From NCBI RefSeq assembly GCF_900129935.1, contig NZ_FQXJ01000015.1, positions 88,876 to 152,875 on the forward strand: DNA of 64,000 bases, read 5' to 3'. This document shows, in pieces, positions 9,003 to 17,973 of this stretch. The translations under genes and the position numbers were made by a program. The DNA comes from Desulfosporosinus lacus DSM 15449 (GTDB taxonomy: Bacteria; Bacillota; Desulfitobacteriia; Desulfitobacteriales; Desulfitobacteriaceae). A model generated the notes under the pieces. That model did no database searches, was not told the origin of the DNA, and worked only from the letters and a program-made list of their open reading frames with translations. Numbering within the stretch: position 1 is the first letter of the stretch; the number at the start of each line of letters is the position of its first letter.

Positions 9003-9140
9003 TCACAACCCCAGCTTTCTGGCAATTATCAGTTTCATAACCTCAGACGTGCCGGCATAGATCGTGTGCACCCGCACATCTCGGTAAAGTCGGGCAATGG
9101 GATACTCTTCCATATAGCCCTCCCCCCCGTAAAGGCTTCC
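9003..9140 (-). pseudogene. C-terminal remnant of an acyl-CoA dehydrogenase
   Basis: The frame ending at 9003 reads YGGEGYMEEYPIARLYRD followed by VHTIYAGTSEVMKLIIARK. This is the last 45 or so residues of an acyl-CoA dehydrogenase: the FAD-contacting GGxGY motif and the TSE segment. Everything N-terminal is missing, and codons further upstream are only the shifted frame of the dehydrogenase gene ending at 9157. There is no usable start. It sits between the CoA-transferase remnant and the intact SDR gene, in the same orientation, as the third member of a former operon. Confidence 0.8.
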
Positions 9141-9156
9141 TGAAAACAACCGCCGT

Positions 9157-9924
9157 TTACCTGGGTTGCATTCGGATTGCTCCATCCAAGCGAATCGCAC
9201 TACCATTGAGCATTGGATTCTCTACGATACTCTTCACTAAAAGGGCAAATTCCTCCGGATATCCTAAGCGAGAAGGAAATGGAGTCATAGCTCCCAGTGA
9301 CTTGCGAGCCTCCTCTGGCAAGGAATCAAACATCGGCGTTTCAAAGAGACCCGGGGCAATCGTCATCACGCGAATACCATGAGTCGCCATTTCTCGAGCA
9401 ATTGGCAGAGTCATTCCAACAATCCCTGCTTTAGAAGCACTGTAGGCTGCCTGCCCAATTTGCCCTTCATAGGCAGCCACTGAAGCAGTGCTAATAATTA
9501 CGCCTCGCTCATCCCCTACATTGGGCTCATTGCCCGCCATATGTGCCGCAGCTAGGCGTATGACGTTAAAAGTACCTATAAGATTCACTTGAATGACTTT
9601 AGAAAAATTCTCTAGGGAATGAATCCCTTTCTTGCCAAAGACCTTTTCCGCTACCCCAATCCCAGCGCAATTCACAACTGTATTCACCAATCCAAATTTC
9701 TTTACTGCATGTTCCAGAGCCGCTTGTACACTCTCCCCACTGCAAACGTTGGTCTCGTGAAACAGGGCACTGCCACCTAATTCAGCAGCCAACTTCTCTC
9801 CTCGATCCACAGCCAGATCGAGAATCATTGCCTTACCTCCATCATTTACTATCCGCCTTACAGTCGCTTCACCCAAACCTGAGGCCCCTCCCGTAATGAA
9901 CGCTACCACCTTTTTCAAGTCCAT
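9157..9924 (-). CDS. Short-chain dehydrogenase, 3-hydroxyacyl-CoA dehydrogenase (HSD10-like)
   Basis: A 255-residue classical [11 protein letters not shown] at residues 11-18 is the NAD-binding loop, NCAG follows at about 85-88, and the catalytic Tyr161-x3-Lys165 (YSASK) with an upstream Ser is intact. The closest known type is the mitochondrial 17-beta-HSD10 / 2-methyl-3-hydroxybutyryl-CoA dehydrogenase group, recognised by the long ARG-like insert and the GLFETPMF region, so oxidation of a 3-hydroxyacyl-CoA is likely. AAAGGAGA eight bases before the ATG supports the start. It follows the thiolase gene by 36 bp, so the two are co-transcribed and probably catalyse successive beta-oxidation steps. 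Confidence 0.88.
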   Translation of the reverse strand: MDLKKVVAFITGGASGLGEATVRRIVNDGGKAMILDLAVDRGEKLAAELGGSALFHETNVCSGESVQAALEHAVKKFGLVNTVVNCAGIGVAEKVFGKKGIHSLENFSKVIQVNLIGTFNVIRLAAAHMAGNEPNVGDERGVIISTASVAAYEGQIGQAAYSASKAGIVGMTLPIAREMATHGIRVMTIAPGLFETPMFDSLPEEARKSLGAMTPFPSRLGYPEEFALLVKSIVENPMLNGSAIRLDGAIRMQPR

Positions 9925-9960
9925 TTTAAATTTCTCCTTTCTCTATATCTATTTGTTCGC

Positions 9961-11124
9961 TCAATCTAATCGCTCAATAATTGTCGCATTAGCCATGCCA
10001 TGTCCCTCGCACATAGTTTGCAATCCATAACGACCGCCAGTTCGTTCTAGTTCATACATCATAGTGGTCATCAAGCGAGCCCCACTGGCACCAAGAGGAT
10101 GACCAAGGGCAATAGCTCCACCGTTAGGATTAAGCTTCTTGGGATCGGCGCCCGTCTCTATTAGCCAAGCTAACGGTACTGCAGCAAATGCTTCATTCAC
10201 CTCAAAGATATCAATGTCAGCAAGGCTCAGACCTGCTTTGGCTAACACCTTAGCTGTAGCAGGAATGGGACCCGTAAGCATTAGCGTTGGATCTGAACCT
10301 ATAACACTCCTGGCCACAATACGGAAGCGGGGCTTAAGCCCCAGCTCTTCTGCCTTCTCCCGAGACATGATGAGCATTGCAGCTGCTCCATCTGAAATCT
10401 GGCTTGTATTACCGGCAGTAACTTGGCCATTCTCCATAAAGGGAGCTTTTAAACCTGAGAGTTTCTCTAAACTTGTGTCTCGTCTGGGACCCTCGTCAAT
10501 TTTCATAATCCCCTGGCTGCCCTCCGGAAGGACCACGCTGACAGGCATTATCTCCCGCTCGAAGCGTCCTTCTTCCTGCGCTCTATGTGCCTTTTTATGG
10601 CTTTCCAGGGAGAATTCATCCATCTGTTGACGGCTTAGGCTCCACTTTTCGGCGATTCTCTCAGCCGAGAGTCCCTGATTAATGATCTCATAACGGGAGG
10701 TTAGTTCTTTCGAAAGCTCTGTCCCCTTAAAGGTTGAACCCATTGGAATCCGGGACATGTTTTCTATGCCCGCCGCCACGATGACATCCATGTCTCCGGC
10801 TAAAATCGCCTGAGCAGCAAAATGGACGGCCTGCTGGCTGGATCCGCACTGACGATCAATCGTCAGCCCAGGGACATGCTGCGGATAATCCGCAATCAAG
10901 GCTGCCTGCCTTCCTATACAGAACGCCTGCTCTCCCACTTGGGAAACGCAACCCATCAGAACATCCTCGATCACGGCTGGGTCAACTCCCGCCCGTTTGA
11001 CCACTTCTCTCAAAACTAGTCCCGCTAAATCCTCAGAACGAAGACCGCTTAGTGATCCCTTTTTCTTTCCTACAGGGGTTCTTACCGATTGTACTATTAC
11101 GGCTTCTCTCATTGTTTTAACCAC
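9961..11124 (-). CDS. Thiolase (acetyl-CoA acyltransferase)
   Basis: A degradative-type thiolase of 387 residues. The acylated cysteine is Cys93 in DRQCGSSQQ. The C-terminal GHPLGASGAR block and the CEGHG block give the catalytic His and second Cys. It would cleave a 3-ketoacyl-CoA to acetyl-CoA plus a shortened acyl-CoA. The frame begins with GTG at 11124, but the ATG at 11112 (MREAVIVQSVRTPVG) matches the family start better; neither has a strong ribosome binding site. It is the first gene after a sigma-54 promoter at 11234-11249 and is followed by the SDR gene. Confidence 0.92.
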   Translation of the reverse strand: MVKTMREAVIVQSVRTPVGKKKGSLSGLRSEDLAGLVLREVVKRAGVDPAVIEDVLMGCVSQVGEQAFCIGRQAALIADYPQHVPGLTIDRQCGSSQQAVHFAAQAILAGDMDVIVAAGIENMSRIPMGSTFKGTELSKELTSRYEIINQGLSAERIAEKWSLSRQQMDEFSLESHKKAHRAQEEGRFEREIMPVSVVLPEGSQGIMKIDEGPRRDTSLEKLSGLKAPFMENGQVTAGNTSQISDGAAAMLIMSREKAEELGLKPRFRIVARSVIGSDPTLMLTGPIPATAKVLAKAGLSLADIDIFEVNEAFAAVPLAWLIETGADPKKLNPNGGAIALGHPLGASGARLMTTMMYELERTGGRYGLQTMCEGHGMANATIIERLD

Positions 11125-11233
11125 TCTTTCTCGTCTTAAAGTTTTTGATCAAAGCCCTAGGCGCAGAGAATTATCCCTATATTATTCATAATATTCGGAT
11201 AATAATTTATACATATCTGCTTTTTTCTTTAAT

Positions 11234-11249
11234 TGCAAATCCTATGCCA
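11234..11249 (-). promoter_or_regulatory. Sigma-54 (-24/-12) promoter for the thiolase-SDR operon
   Basis: The minus strand reads TGGCATAGGATTTGCA, with GG and GC exactly 10 bp apart as sigma-54 requires and 10 of 11 consensus bases matched. It lies about 110 bp before the thiolase start. Confidence 0.85.
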
Positions 11250-11313
11250 CTTGGTTTAGGCCGCTTCCCCGCTGCGTCTCCTATAAAGAAACCAAAAAAC
11301 TTCCCTCTCATTC

Positions 11314-11349
11314 TTGTCATTATTGTCCTTGATGACGGACAGTTGACAA
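11314..11349. promoter_or_regulatory. Candidate enhancer dyad (activator site) between divergent sigma-54 promoters
   Basis: A nested inverted repeat, TTGTCA...TGTCC and GGACA...TTGACAA, is centred near 11331. The centre is about 82 bp from each of the two flanking sigma-54 promoters, the geometry expected of a shared enhancer-binding-protein site. No search for further copies was possible. Confidence 0.55.
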
Positions 11350-11411
11350 CACAATGCACACACAATATCTGCTTTTATATCTAGGAACCTTGAAAATACA
11401 CCTCTTGAGAC

Positions 11412-11427
11412 TGGCATTGAAATTGCA
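11412..11427 (+). promoter_or_regulatory. Sigma-54 (-24/-12) promoter for the acyl-CoA dehydrogenase gene
   Basis: The plus strand reads TGGCATTGAAATTGCA, with GG and GC 10 bp apart. The predicted start near 11438 leaves a leader of about 88 nt before the TTG start codon of the dehydrogenase. Confidence 0.87.
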
Positions 11428-11526
11428 AATATAATTGTTAAGCCCAGCAACCTATCTTCAAACCAGAAGGATACAAAAGCGGGAATTTAATGATACCCCG
11501 TTTTTTAAAAAGAAGGAGGAACTATT

Positions 11527-12666
11527 TTGGATTTCGAGTTATCAGAAGAACAAAAAGCCTTTCAGAGCCTAGCCTACAAATTTGCACTCAAAGAATTCCC
11601 CCCTTTCGCCCAAGAGTGTGATCGGCAGGAAAAATACCCTCGTGAAATCTGGCAAAAGGCCTGCGAAGCAGGACTGGTCGGAATAGCCATTCCTGAGGAA
11701 TATGGAGGCCCTGGTGCTGGTTGGATGGAAACTGCCTTAATTACCGAGCAACTGTCCCGAATAGATTTGGGTCTCGGCTTAGCCGCCGTCGCTGCAACCT
11801 TTGGTGCTGAGAATATCATTAACTATGGCAGTGAAGAACAAAAGAAAACCTATCTTCCCTTACTGCCTGCAGGCAAAGCAATCTTTGCCGGGGCTTATAC
11901 TGAGCCAAACGCCGGAAGCGATGTAGCCGGAACAACGACTCGAGCTGCCAAAGATGGTTCAGACTATGTTATCAATGGAAGTAAGACATTTATCACAAAC
12001 GGCACAATCTGTGACTATATGGTCGCACTATGCGTGACCAACCCAGAGTCCCCTAAAAAAACACAACGGCACAGCTTAATTATCGTTGATGCAAACAGTC
12101 CCGGAATCACCAGAATGAAAATCCACGGCAAGATGGGTATTCGAGCCTCGGATACGGCAGAAATCACCTTCGAAGATGTAAGAGTACCTCAAAAAAATCT
12201 TGTTGGCAAAGAAGGCAATGGCTTCCACCAACTCATGCATTTCTTTGATCAAACTCGAATTATGGTAGCCTCACAAGGACTTGGTTTAGCCCAAGGAGCA
12301 TTAGATTTGGCTCTCAAATACGTTCAAGAGCGCAAAACCTTTGGCGTTCCCTTAGCCGCCAACCAAGCCATTCAGTTCCAATTGGCCGAGATGGCGACCC
12401 GTATAGAATTAGCTCGCAACATAATCTACAAGGCAGCCTGGAAGGCCGACAACGGCCAGTTAGATCCCTCTCTTAATGCTATGGCTAAATTTTACGCCGG
12501 AGAAACAGCGGTCTGGGTGACAGACAAAGCTTTACAAATGCACGGCGGATATGGCTATATCGATGAGTATGACATCCAACGCTTTTATCGCGATGCCAAG
12601 ATTTTGGAGATTTATGAAGGGGCTAAAGAAATTGAGAAGATAACCATCGCTAAGCGTCTATTTTAG
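11527..12666 (+). CDS. Acyl-CoA dehydrogenase
   Basis: A complete 379-residue FAD-dependent acyl-CoA dehydrogenase that introduces the 2,3 double bond into an acyl-CoA and passes electrons to an electron-transfer flavoprotein (none in this window). Visible motifs are TEPNAGSDVAG (FAD/acyl contact), the QMHGGYGY block and the catalytic base Glu364 in IYEGAKEIEK. The start is TTG, fixed by AAGGAGGA six bases before it. It is transcribed divergently from the thiolase operon from its own sigma-54 promoter. Chain-length or substrate class cannot be told from the sequence. It may stand in for the deleted dehydrogenase at 9003. Confidence 0.93.
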   Translation: MDFELSEEQKAFQSLAYKFALKEFPPFAQECDRQEKYPREIWQKACEAGLVGIAIPEEYGGPGAGWMETALITEQLSRIDLGLGLAAVAATFGAENIINYGSEEQKKTYLPLLPAGKAIFAGAYTEPNAGSDVAGTTTRAAKDGSDYVINGSKTFITNGTICDYMVALCVTNPESPKKTQRHSLIIVDANSPGITRMKIHGKMGIRASDTAEITFEDVRVPQKNLVGKEGNGFHQLMHFFDQTRIMVASQGLGLAQGALDLALKYVQERKTFGVPLAANQAIQFQLAEMATRIELARNIIYKAAWKADNGQLDPSLNAMAKFYAGETAVWVTDKALQMHGGYGYIDEYDIQRFYRDAKILEIYEGAKEIEKITIAKRLF

Positions 12667-12712
12667 TAAGCTAAACCATCTAGTAGCAACAGAGAAGTCC
12701 AAAAAAAATCAC

Positions 12713-12749
12713 AAGTGAGGCTATTGTGAATTACACATTAGCCTCACTT
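12713..12749. terminator. Bidirectional intrinsic terminator
   Basis: A perfect 11-bp stem (12713-12723 with 12739-12749) has an A run on its left and a moderately T-rich right flank. It serves the acyl-CoA dehydrogenase on the plus strand and the HD-GYP gene on the minus strand. Confidence 0.85.
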
Positions 12750-12811
12750 ATAATTTTGCATAATAATCCCTATAAAAACCAGGCAACGCCTTATACTCTT
12801 GATATGATATT

Positions 12812-13891
12812 CTATGGTACAGACCTAAAATCAATGGACTTGACAAACTTCGTCAAATCAAGGGATAAATCACATATCTGATCATCCTGTAGATAATTCC
12901 CGTATTTGTCGAATAAAATTCTGATTAATGGTCGGCTCGGGTAATCCTTCTGAACTCCAATTACTTTGCCAACTTCCCCTGTATTTAAAGTAACGATTGA
13001 CCCTTGCGGATAGAGTACTAAACATTGAAGGAAATTTTGAACAATTCCCTCATTGAATTCTTCACTTGATCCAGCGATAATTAATTCCAGAGCGTGATAC
13101 GGGGGTAAACCTTTTCGATAGGGTCGATCACTCACAAGAGCATCAAAGACATCTGAAACAGCAACTATTTGAGCGTTTATCGCAATTGAGCTTTGTCGAA
13201 GACCATCCGGGTAACCTTTGCCGTTCCAGCGTTCATGATGATGGCGGATAATTGAGAGCACCTTACCGGATATATCAGTACTTTTAAGCATTTCCTCACC
13301 ATGCACCGGATGCTTTTTTATGATTCCCAATTCGTCATCCGTTAAATTTGAAGGCTTATTAAGAATCTTAGAGGGTATGGCGCGTTTGCCAATATCATGC
13401 AACAAAGCCCCTAGTGTTAAATCTCTTAGTCTTTGTCCCGTAAAACTCATTTGTAGTCCGATCAGAGTCGCTAAAACCGCTACATTCACAGAGTGAACGT
13501 AAGTGTAGTTATCAAATTTTCGAAATTTGTTTAAATCCAGATAAACTTGGTTTGTTCCTTCTAATTCGTGGATAATCTTATCAACCACGGAAAAAGTCTT
13601 TTGTAAGCGATCAACGCTAAAAAGACAGGTATCCTCAAAAACTTCTCGGACATAGCCTACAATGTCTTGGTATTTTGATTCAGAGAATTTGTGTGTTTTA
13701 GGAGCTTGAGATTTATCCAGCTCATATTTTAAGGTGTAAATCTGACGTCCTTGAAGAAGTTCTTGAATGTTTGAAGTGATCGGCTTTCCTTTGGATAACA
13801 AAAGGATTCCCTGTTTATCAAACAAGTCAAGTGTCGAGAATTCGCCAATTTTAAATGCGGCAGTTGATAAAAGTTCTAAATGAGTTATCAA
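12812..13891 (-). CDS. HD-GYP domain c-di-GMP phosphodiesterase
   Basis: A 359-residue cytoplasmic protein with an N-terminal region of about 110 residues and a C-terminal HD-GYP domain. The metal-binding HD pair is in ALLHDIGK, and HHHERWNGKGYPDGL carries the GYP motif. DVFDALVSDRPYRKG follows, as is usual. It would hydrolyse cyclic di-GMP. The frame is open to 13945, but the TTG at 13891, eight bases after TAGGAGGG, is the clear start; the longer form would run into the terminator hairpin of the leader. The gene is monocistronic and preceded by a c-di-GMP-I riboswitch, so c-di-GMP levels control the enzyme that destroys it. Confidence 0.92.
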   Translation of the reverse strand: MITHLELLSTAAFKIGEFSTLDLFDKQGILLLSKGKPITSNIQELLQGRQIYTLKYELDKSQAPKTHKFSESKYQDIVGYVREVFEDTCLFSVDRLQKTFSVVDKIIHELEGTNQVYLDLNKFRKFDNYTYVHSVNVAVLATLIGLQMSFTGQRLRDLTLGALLHDIGKRAIPSKILNKPSNLTDDELGIIKKHPVHGEEMLKSTDISGKVLSIIRHHHERWNGKGYPDGLRQSSIAINAQIVAVSDVFDALVSDRPYRKGLPPYHALELIIAGSSEEFNEGIVQNFLQCLVLYPQGSIVTLNTGEVGKVIGVQKDYPSRPLIRILFDKYGNYLQDDQICDLSLDLTKFVKSIDFRSVP

Positions 13892-13904
13892 AACTAAATT
13901 CCCT

Positions 13905-13938
13905 CCTAAAACAAAAGACGCCGAATAATTATTCAGCG
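13905..13938 (-). terminator. Riboswitch expression platform: intrinsic terminator hairpin
   Basis: On the minus strand an 8-bp stem (CGCTGAAT with ATTCGGCG, one U-G pair) and a 4-nt loop are followed by TCTTTTGTTTT. It sits between the c-di-GMP aptamer and the ribosome binding site of the HD-GYP gene, as a transcriptional switch would. Confidence 0.7.
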
Positions 13939-13954
13939 AAAACATCCTATCTAT

Positions 13955-14036
13955 TCGATAACCCGGCTATCTTCACATTACATGTAAGACCCGTAGCTTT
14001 GCGTCCTCAGTTCTCACTGAGTTTGCCATTATCGCA
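13955..14036 (-). promoter_or_regulatory. Cyclic di-GMP-I (GEMM) riboswitch aptamer
   Basis: The minus strand carries the conserved core of the class: GGCAAAC, a GNGA-type tetraloop hairpin, GGACGCAAAGC, then CGGGTCTT and the AGATAGCCGGGTTATCG segment, closed by a GATAA/TTATC pairing. The order and spacing match the Vc2-type aptamer from established knowledge. It lies in the 5' leader of the HD-GYP gene. Confidence 0.92.
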
Positions 14037-14170
14037 GAATTACTATTTTAAATTGTTATACCCATCAGGTCATTATACCTAATATATCATACACTATGCC
14101 CAAATAATATACGATTCTAGAAATTTCTCTCAATTTTCCCCTTTTAAGTGCTATTTCTGCTTATGAAGAA

Positions 14171-14214
14171 AAGAGTGTAACATTGACAAATTTAATCACT
14201 AATGTTACACTCTT
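14171..14214 (-). terminator. Terminator of the dipeptide transporter operon
   Basis: A perfect 14-bp stem (14171-14184 with 14201-14214) with a 16-nt loop lies 20 bp past the stop of the last permease gene. The downstream T run is short (TTCTTC), so it may also act by stabilising the transcript end. Confidence 0.7.
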
Positions 14215-14233
14215 CTGCCAGTGAGAGGGGGAT

Positions 14234-15070
14234 TTAAATCTCCTTTCTCAGCCTAGGATCAAGAAAGTCTCTCAAACTGTCACCAATAAAGTTAGTGCCT
14301 ACTGACATGGTGAGAATAGCCAAGCCAGGAAAGGTACCAATCCACCAATAGTTAAAATTCAAAACACCATCTGCCACCATTGCACCCCATTCCGGTGTCG
14401 GCGGAGGAGAGCCTAGACCTAAAAAGCTCAATCCTGAGAAAAGAAGAATCGCATTGCCAAAATCCAGCGTAGCCAAGACCAACACTGGTCCAAGGCTATT
14501 AGGCATAATTTCATTGAAGAATATTCTAAAATGGGAGGCGCCCAGGGATTTGGCCGCTTCCACATATTCATTCTCTTTGTTGGCAATTACCATACTGCGC
14601 ATAACTCGAGCATAGTTGGGCCACCAAATAATTACCATAGCCAGTAAGGTATTGTGAAGACTTGGACCTAAGGCTGCGGCAATGGTCATAGCTAAGATAA
14701 TCCCAGGGAAAGCCATTACCATTTCTGAGACTCGCATCATGATTTCATCGGTTAGACCACCAATATAGCCCGCAATGCCGCCATAAATCATTCCCATTAA
14801 AGACGCTAAAGCAATGGTAATTAGTCCGGCGATAAGCGAAATCCGGCTGCCTACAAGCGCCCTGCTGAAAACATCTCGCCCAATGCTGTCAGTACCAAAC
14901 CAATGTGCACTGCTTGGCGCTTGAAAGCGGTTTGCTAAGTCTTGTGCTAAATAACTATAAGGGGTAATTGACGGAACAAGTACTGTAACTATAGCAATCA
15001 GAATCCACAGGGCACAGACAATTATTCCGATCGAGAATAACAAGTTGTTTTTCATGATTCGCAACAACAT
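14234..15070 (-). CDS. Dipeptide/oligopeptide ABC transporter permease (DppC type)
   Basis: An inner-membrane permease of 278 residues with about six transmembrane segments. It has the DppC/OppC N-terminal feature (HWFGTDSIGRDVFSR) and the EAA loop (EAAKSLGASHFRIFFNEI) that docks onto the ATPases. It pairs with the DppB-type permease, whose stop lies one base before this start. It is the last gene of the operon and is followed by a hairpin. Confidence 0.93.
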   Translation of the reverse strand: MLLRIMKNNLLFSIGIIVCALWILIAIVTVLVPSITPYSYLAQDLANRFQAPSSAHWFGTDSIGRDVFSRALVGSRISLIAGLITIALASLMGMIYGGIAGYIGGLTDEIMMRVSEMVMAFPGIILAMTIAAALGPSLHNTLLAMVIIWWPNYARVMRSMVIANKENEYVEAAKSLGASHFRIFFNEIMPNSLGPVLVLATLDFGNAILLFSGLSFLGLGSPPPTPEWGAMVADGVLNFNYWWIGTFPGLAILTMSVGTNFIGDSLRDFLDPRLRKEI

Positions 15071-15071
15071 A

Positions 15072-16097
15072 TTAATTATACCTCACTCTGGGGTCAAGAA
15101 TTCCATATAGAAGGTCAACTATTAGATTAATAACAACATAGTTAATGGAAATCAAGATGGAAACCCCGATGATAGCAGGAAAATCTAAATTTCCAGCTGC
15201 CTTATAGGCATATTGCCCTATCCCAGGCCAAGCAAATATTGTTTCTACTAAAACCATTCCACCCAAAAGGTTACCGAATCCTATGCCAATAACAGTCACG
15301 ACGGGGATCAAGGCATTTCCCAAGGCATGACGCATAATAATCATTTTTTCGGTCAAACCTTTCGCCCTTGCGGTACGGATGAAATCCAACGACATTACTT
15401 CTAATAAACTTGAGCGAGTAGTACGGGTGATCAAACCCATGGTAAAAGAACCTAACACGAGACCCGGTAAAAGCAAATGTTGCAGTGCATCCACTGCAAG
15501 GCTCCAATCACCTGCCAATAGGGCATCAATAACGTATAAATTGGTTACAGCTGCCGGCGGTGCCAAATAAGGACTTATTCTCCCTGGCCCAGGCGCTATC
15601 CCCAAATTTACATAGAAAAGCAACAAAAACATCAGTCCCAACCAGAAACTAGGCACAGATACCCCCACAACAGAGATTCCCCTTATTATCTGATCAATGG
15701 CGCTGTTACGTTTGATGGCAGAAATTATACCGAAGAGCATGCCAAAAAAAACCGCAATTATTATCGAAAAGATTGCTAACTCAATCGTTGCCGGAAAGTA
15801 TTTTTTTAGGTCATCCATCACAGGTCGCTGGGTTCTGATAGAGGTGCCCATATCTCCTTTAACTAAATTACCAACATAAATAAAGTATTGCGTGTACATG
15901 GGTTTATCCAAGCCCCACTTAGCTTTAAAAGAATCTACCATCTCCTGGTTATCGATATTCCTCTGGCTTAGATTGGCCAAAACAGGGTCACTGGGCACAG
16001 AGTGGGAAATAACAAAGACTACTAACGAAACTCCAATAACAAGGAACGCTAAGAATACCAATCTTCTGGCTGTATATTTTAGAAGTCCCAACGTCAT
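15072..16097 (-). CDS. Dipeptide/oligopeptide ABC transporter permease (DppB type)
   Basis: An inner-membrane permease of about 341 residues. The N-terminal segment LLKYTARRLVFLAFLVIGVS and the motif DPVLANLS...LGLDKPMYTQYF are typical of DppB/OppB; the EAA loop reads FIRTARAKGLTEKMI. The open frame reaches 16199, but an AAAGGAGGTGG site immediately precedes the ATG at 16097, with a TTG two codons later as an alternative. The extra upstream codons are not family-like. It forms the translocation channel with the DppC protein. Confidence 0.92.
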   Translation of the reverse strand: MTLGLLKYTARRLVFLAFLVIGVSLVVFVISHSVPSDPVLANLSQRNIDNQEMVDSFKAKWGLDKPMYTQYFIYVGNLVKGDMGTSIRTQRPVMDDLKKYFPATIELAIFSIIIAVFFGMLFGIISAIKRNSAIDQIIRGISVVGVSVPSFWLGLMFLLLFYVNLGIAPGPGRISPYLAPPAAVTNLYVIDALLAGDWSLAVDALQHLLLPGLVLGSFTMGLITRTTRSSLLEVMSLDFIRTARAKGLTEKMIIMRHALGNALIPVVTVIGIGFGNLLGGMVLVETIFAWPGIGQYAYKAAGNLDFPAIIGVSILISINYVVINLIVDLLYGILDPRVRYN

Positions 16098-16265
16098 CCA
16101 CCTCCTTTCGGCCATTTGGATAAAAGAAAACTCGCTAACGCATTCGCACCAAACATGTCTTGTGACGTAAATTGCATTTATCCATTGACCAAGACTCACT
16201 TACCCGTTATTCAAGCTCAGAGCCTCCGATGGAGGGCAGATAGTATCATCTGCCCATTTTGCTTT

Positions 16266-17873
16266 CTATTTCGCAGAAACATCTTTGAGATCGATTTTAT
16301 AAAGATCAATATAGTCTGTACCTTGAATGTTATCTCGTGTAGCGTAATGACGAGCATGCTGTAATAAGACATCAAACGCACTGTCTTCATCCATCATCTT
16401 TTGAATTTCTTCGAGGTTCTTTACCCGAGTAGCTTTGTCAACTTCAACAGCAGCTTTTTTACCCAACTCTGCTAATTCAGGATTCATATCAGCCGTCCAA
16501 TTGGCACGAAGACCCACAGGATTGCCGGGCAAAAATGCTAATTGGGTATTCGGATCAGGATAGTCCGGCCCCCAATACCAAAGGGACAGAGCTTGAGTGC
16601 CTTTTCGATAGGGATCCAGCGCAACCATGATATCCGAAGTTTTAATTTCGGTTTCAATGCCGATTTGGAGCAGATCGTTTTGAACCTTTTGAGCAAGTGT
16701 TGGCAAGTCCATACCTTCAACAGCCAAGGTGGCTACTTCAAGGGTGGTCTTAAAACCTTTCTCATAACCGGCTTTTTTCATTAACTCTTTAGCCTTTTCG
16801 ATATTTTGGGCAGTTTTGGGATCACGTGGAGGCAAAGTACCTAAGAATCCCACTTGAAAAGGTGCAACAGGTGTGATGGACCCTTCCCCGGCAATTGTCT
16901 GCATCCCTTGATAGTCTAAAACTAAACGAATTGCCTTCTGAACATTCGGATTAGCAATAGGTCCGCCAATTTTAGGATCACGGTTCATCAACAAAAAGGT
17001 CAGCGTCATTGATTGAGCCTTCTTTATTTCAATGCCCGGCTTATCTTGGATTTGTTTAACATGTTCTGGTCCTAAGTTGAACGCTATGTCAATATCCCCT
17101 TTTTCCAGCATCATCAATTGGGTTCCAGGATCAGAGATTGCTTTTAAAACCACTTTGTCGTAGTAGGGAGCTTTACCCCAATAATTTTTATTACGAGCTA
17201 AAACTACTTCCACTTTAGGAGTATAGGATTCAATCATATAAGGACCGGATCCTGCAGAGTGTGTATCAAACCACAATTTGGCCTTATCCGCAGTATTTGC
17301 ATCAACTGCATTGGTTGCCCCATTCTCCATTGCCACTTTACTGTCAATAACACCAAAGGCATTATAGGTAAGCTTGGTCAAGAAAGAAGCATCTTGCCCT
17401 TTCAGGTTAAAAACAACGGTATCCGAGTCAGGTGTTTCAATTGATTTGATACCATCTGCCAAAAAGGAACCATTCCCTTTTAAGTTCATGGACCGCTCGA
17501 CACTCCATTTAACATCCTGAGAGGTAAGTGCATTACCGCTAGCAAATTTTATTCCCTTGCGAAGCTTAAAGGCATAACTAAGTCCATCCTTACTGAGCTC
17601 ATGACTCTCAGCTATACCGTAAATTGGCGCATCCAGATTATCTTCGAACTGCATCAAGGTATCATAAACCGGATGCAAGACCAATAAGGCATAAGCCTCA
17701 TAAGCTAGACCCGGGTCAAATGTCTCATAATCCGGATCAAGCGCCATAATTAACTGTTTAGTACCATCCGCGGCTTCCGGCTTAGTACCGGCATCCTTAC
17801 TGCCGCCACACCCTGCCGCAAAGAGTAACACAACCGTCAGTAATGCCAGCAGAATTTTATAGTTCTTTCTCAC
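16266..17873 (-). CDS. Peptide-binding lipoprotein of the ABC transporter (family 5 SBP)
   Basis: A 535-residue solute-binding protein of the DppA/OppA family. The signal peptide ends in a lipobox (LLFAAGC), so it is lipid-anchored to the outer face of the membrane. The family 5 signature region, AFKLRKGIKFASG..LTSQDVKWS, is at about 105-130. The GTG start is preceded by GAAGGGAG. It lies after the two ATPase genes and before the permeases. Ligand specificity is not readable, but the adjoining M24 peptidase suggests short peptides, possibly proline-containing. Confidence 0.93.
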   Translation of the reverse strand: MRKNYKILLALLTVVLLFAAGCGGSKDAGTKPEAADGTKQLIMALDPDYETFDPGLAYEAYALLVLHPVYDTLMQFEDNLDAPIYGIAESHELSKDGLSYAFKLRKGIKFASGNALTSQDVKWSVERSMNLKGNGSFLADGIKSIETPDSDTVVFNLKGQDASFLTKLTYNAFGVIDSKVAMENGATNAVDANTADKAKLWFDTHSAGSGPYMIESYTPKVEVVLARNKNYWGKAPYYDKVVLKAISDPGTQLMMLEKGDIDIAFNLGPEHVKQIQDKPGIEIKKAQSMTLTFLLMNRDPKIGGPIANPNVQKAIRLVLDYQGMQTIAGEGSITPVAPFQVGFLGTLPPRDPKTAQNIEKAKELMKKAGYEKGFKTTLEVATLAVEGMDLPTLAQKVQNDLLQIGIETEIKTSDIMVALDPYRKGTQALSLWYWGPDYPDPNTQLAFLPGNPVGLRANWTADMNPELAELGKKAAVEVDKATRVKNLEEIQKMMDEDSAFDVLLQHARHYATRDNIQGTDYIDLYKIDLKDVSAK

Positions 17874-17973
17874 AATTTCTTTCTCCCTTCAAAATAGATT
17901 TCGGTTTTACTCTCAGCCCAAGTATCATAACTCTAAGTACTAGTCCCAAATATCCCTCCTTCTCCGCAACTGT

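Noticed and set aside
16097..16199. The longer N-terminus of the DppB-type permease.
   Set aside because: The extra 34 codons lack a ribosome binding site and do not look like a permease N-terminus, whereas a strong site precedes 16097.
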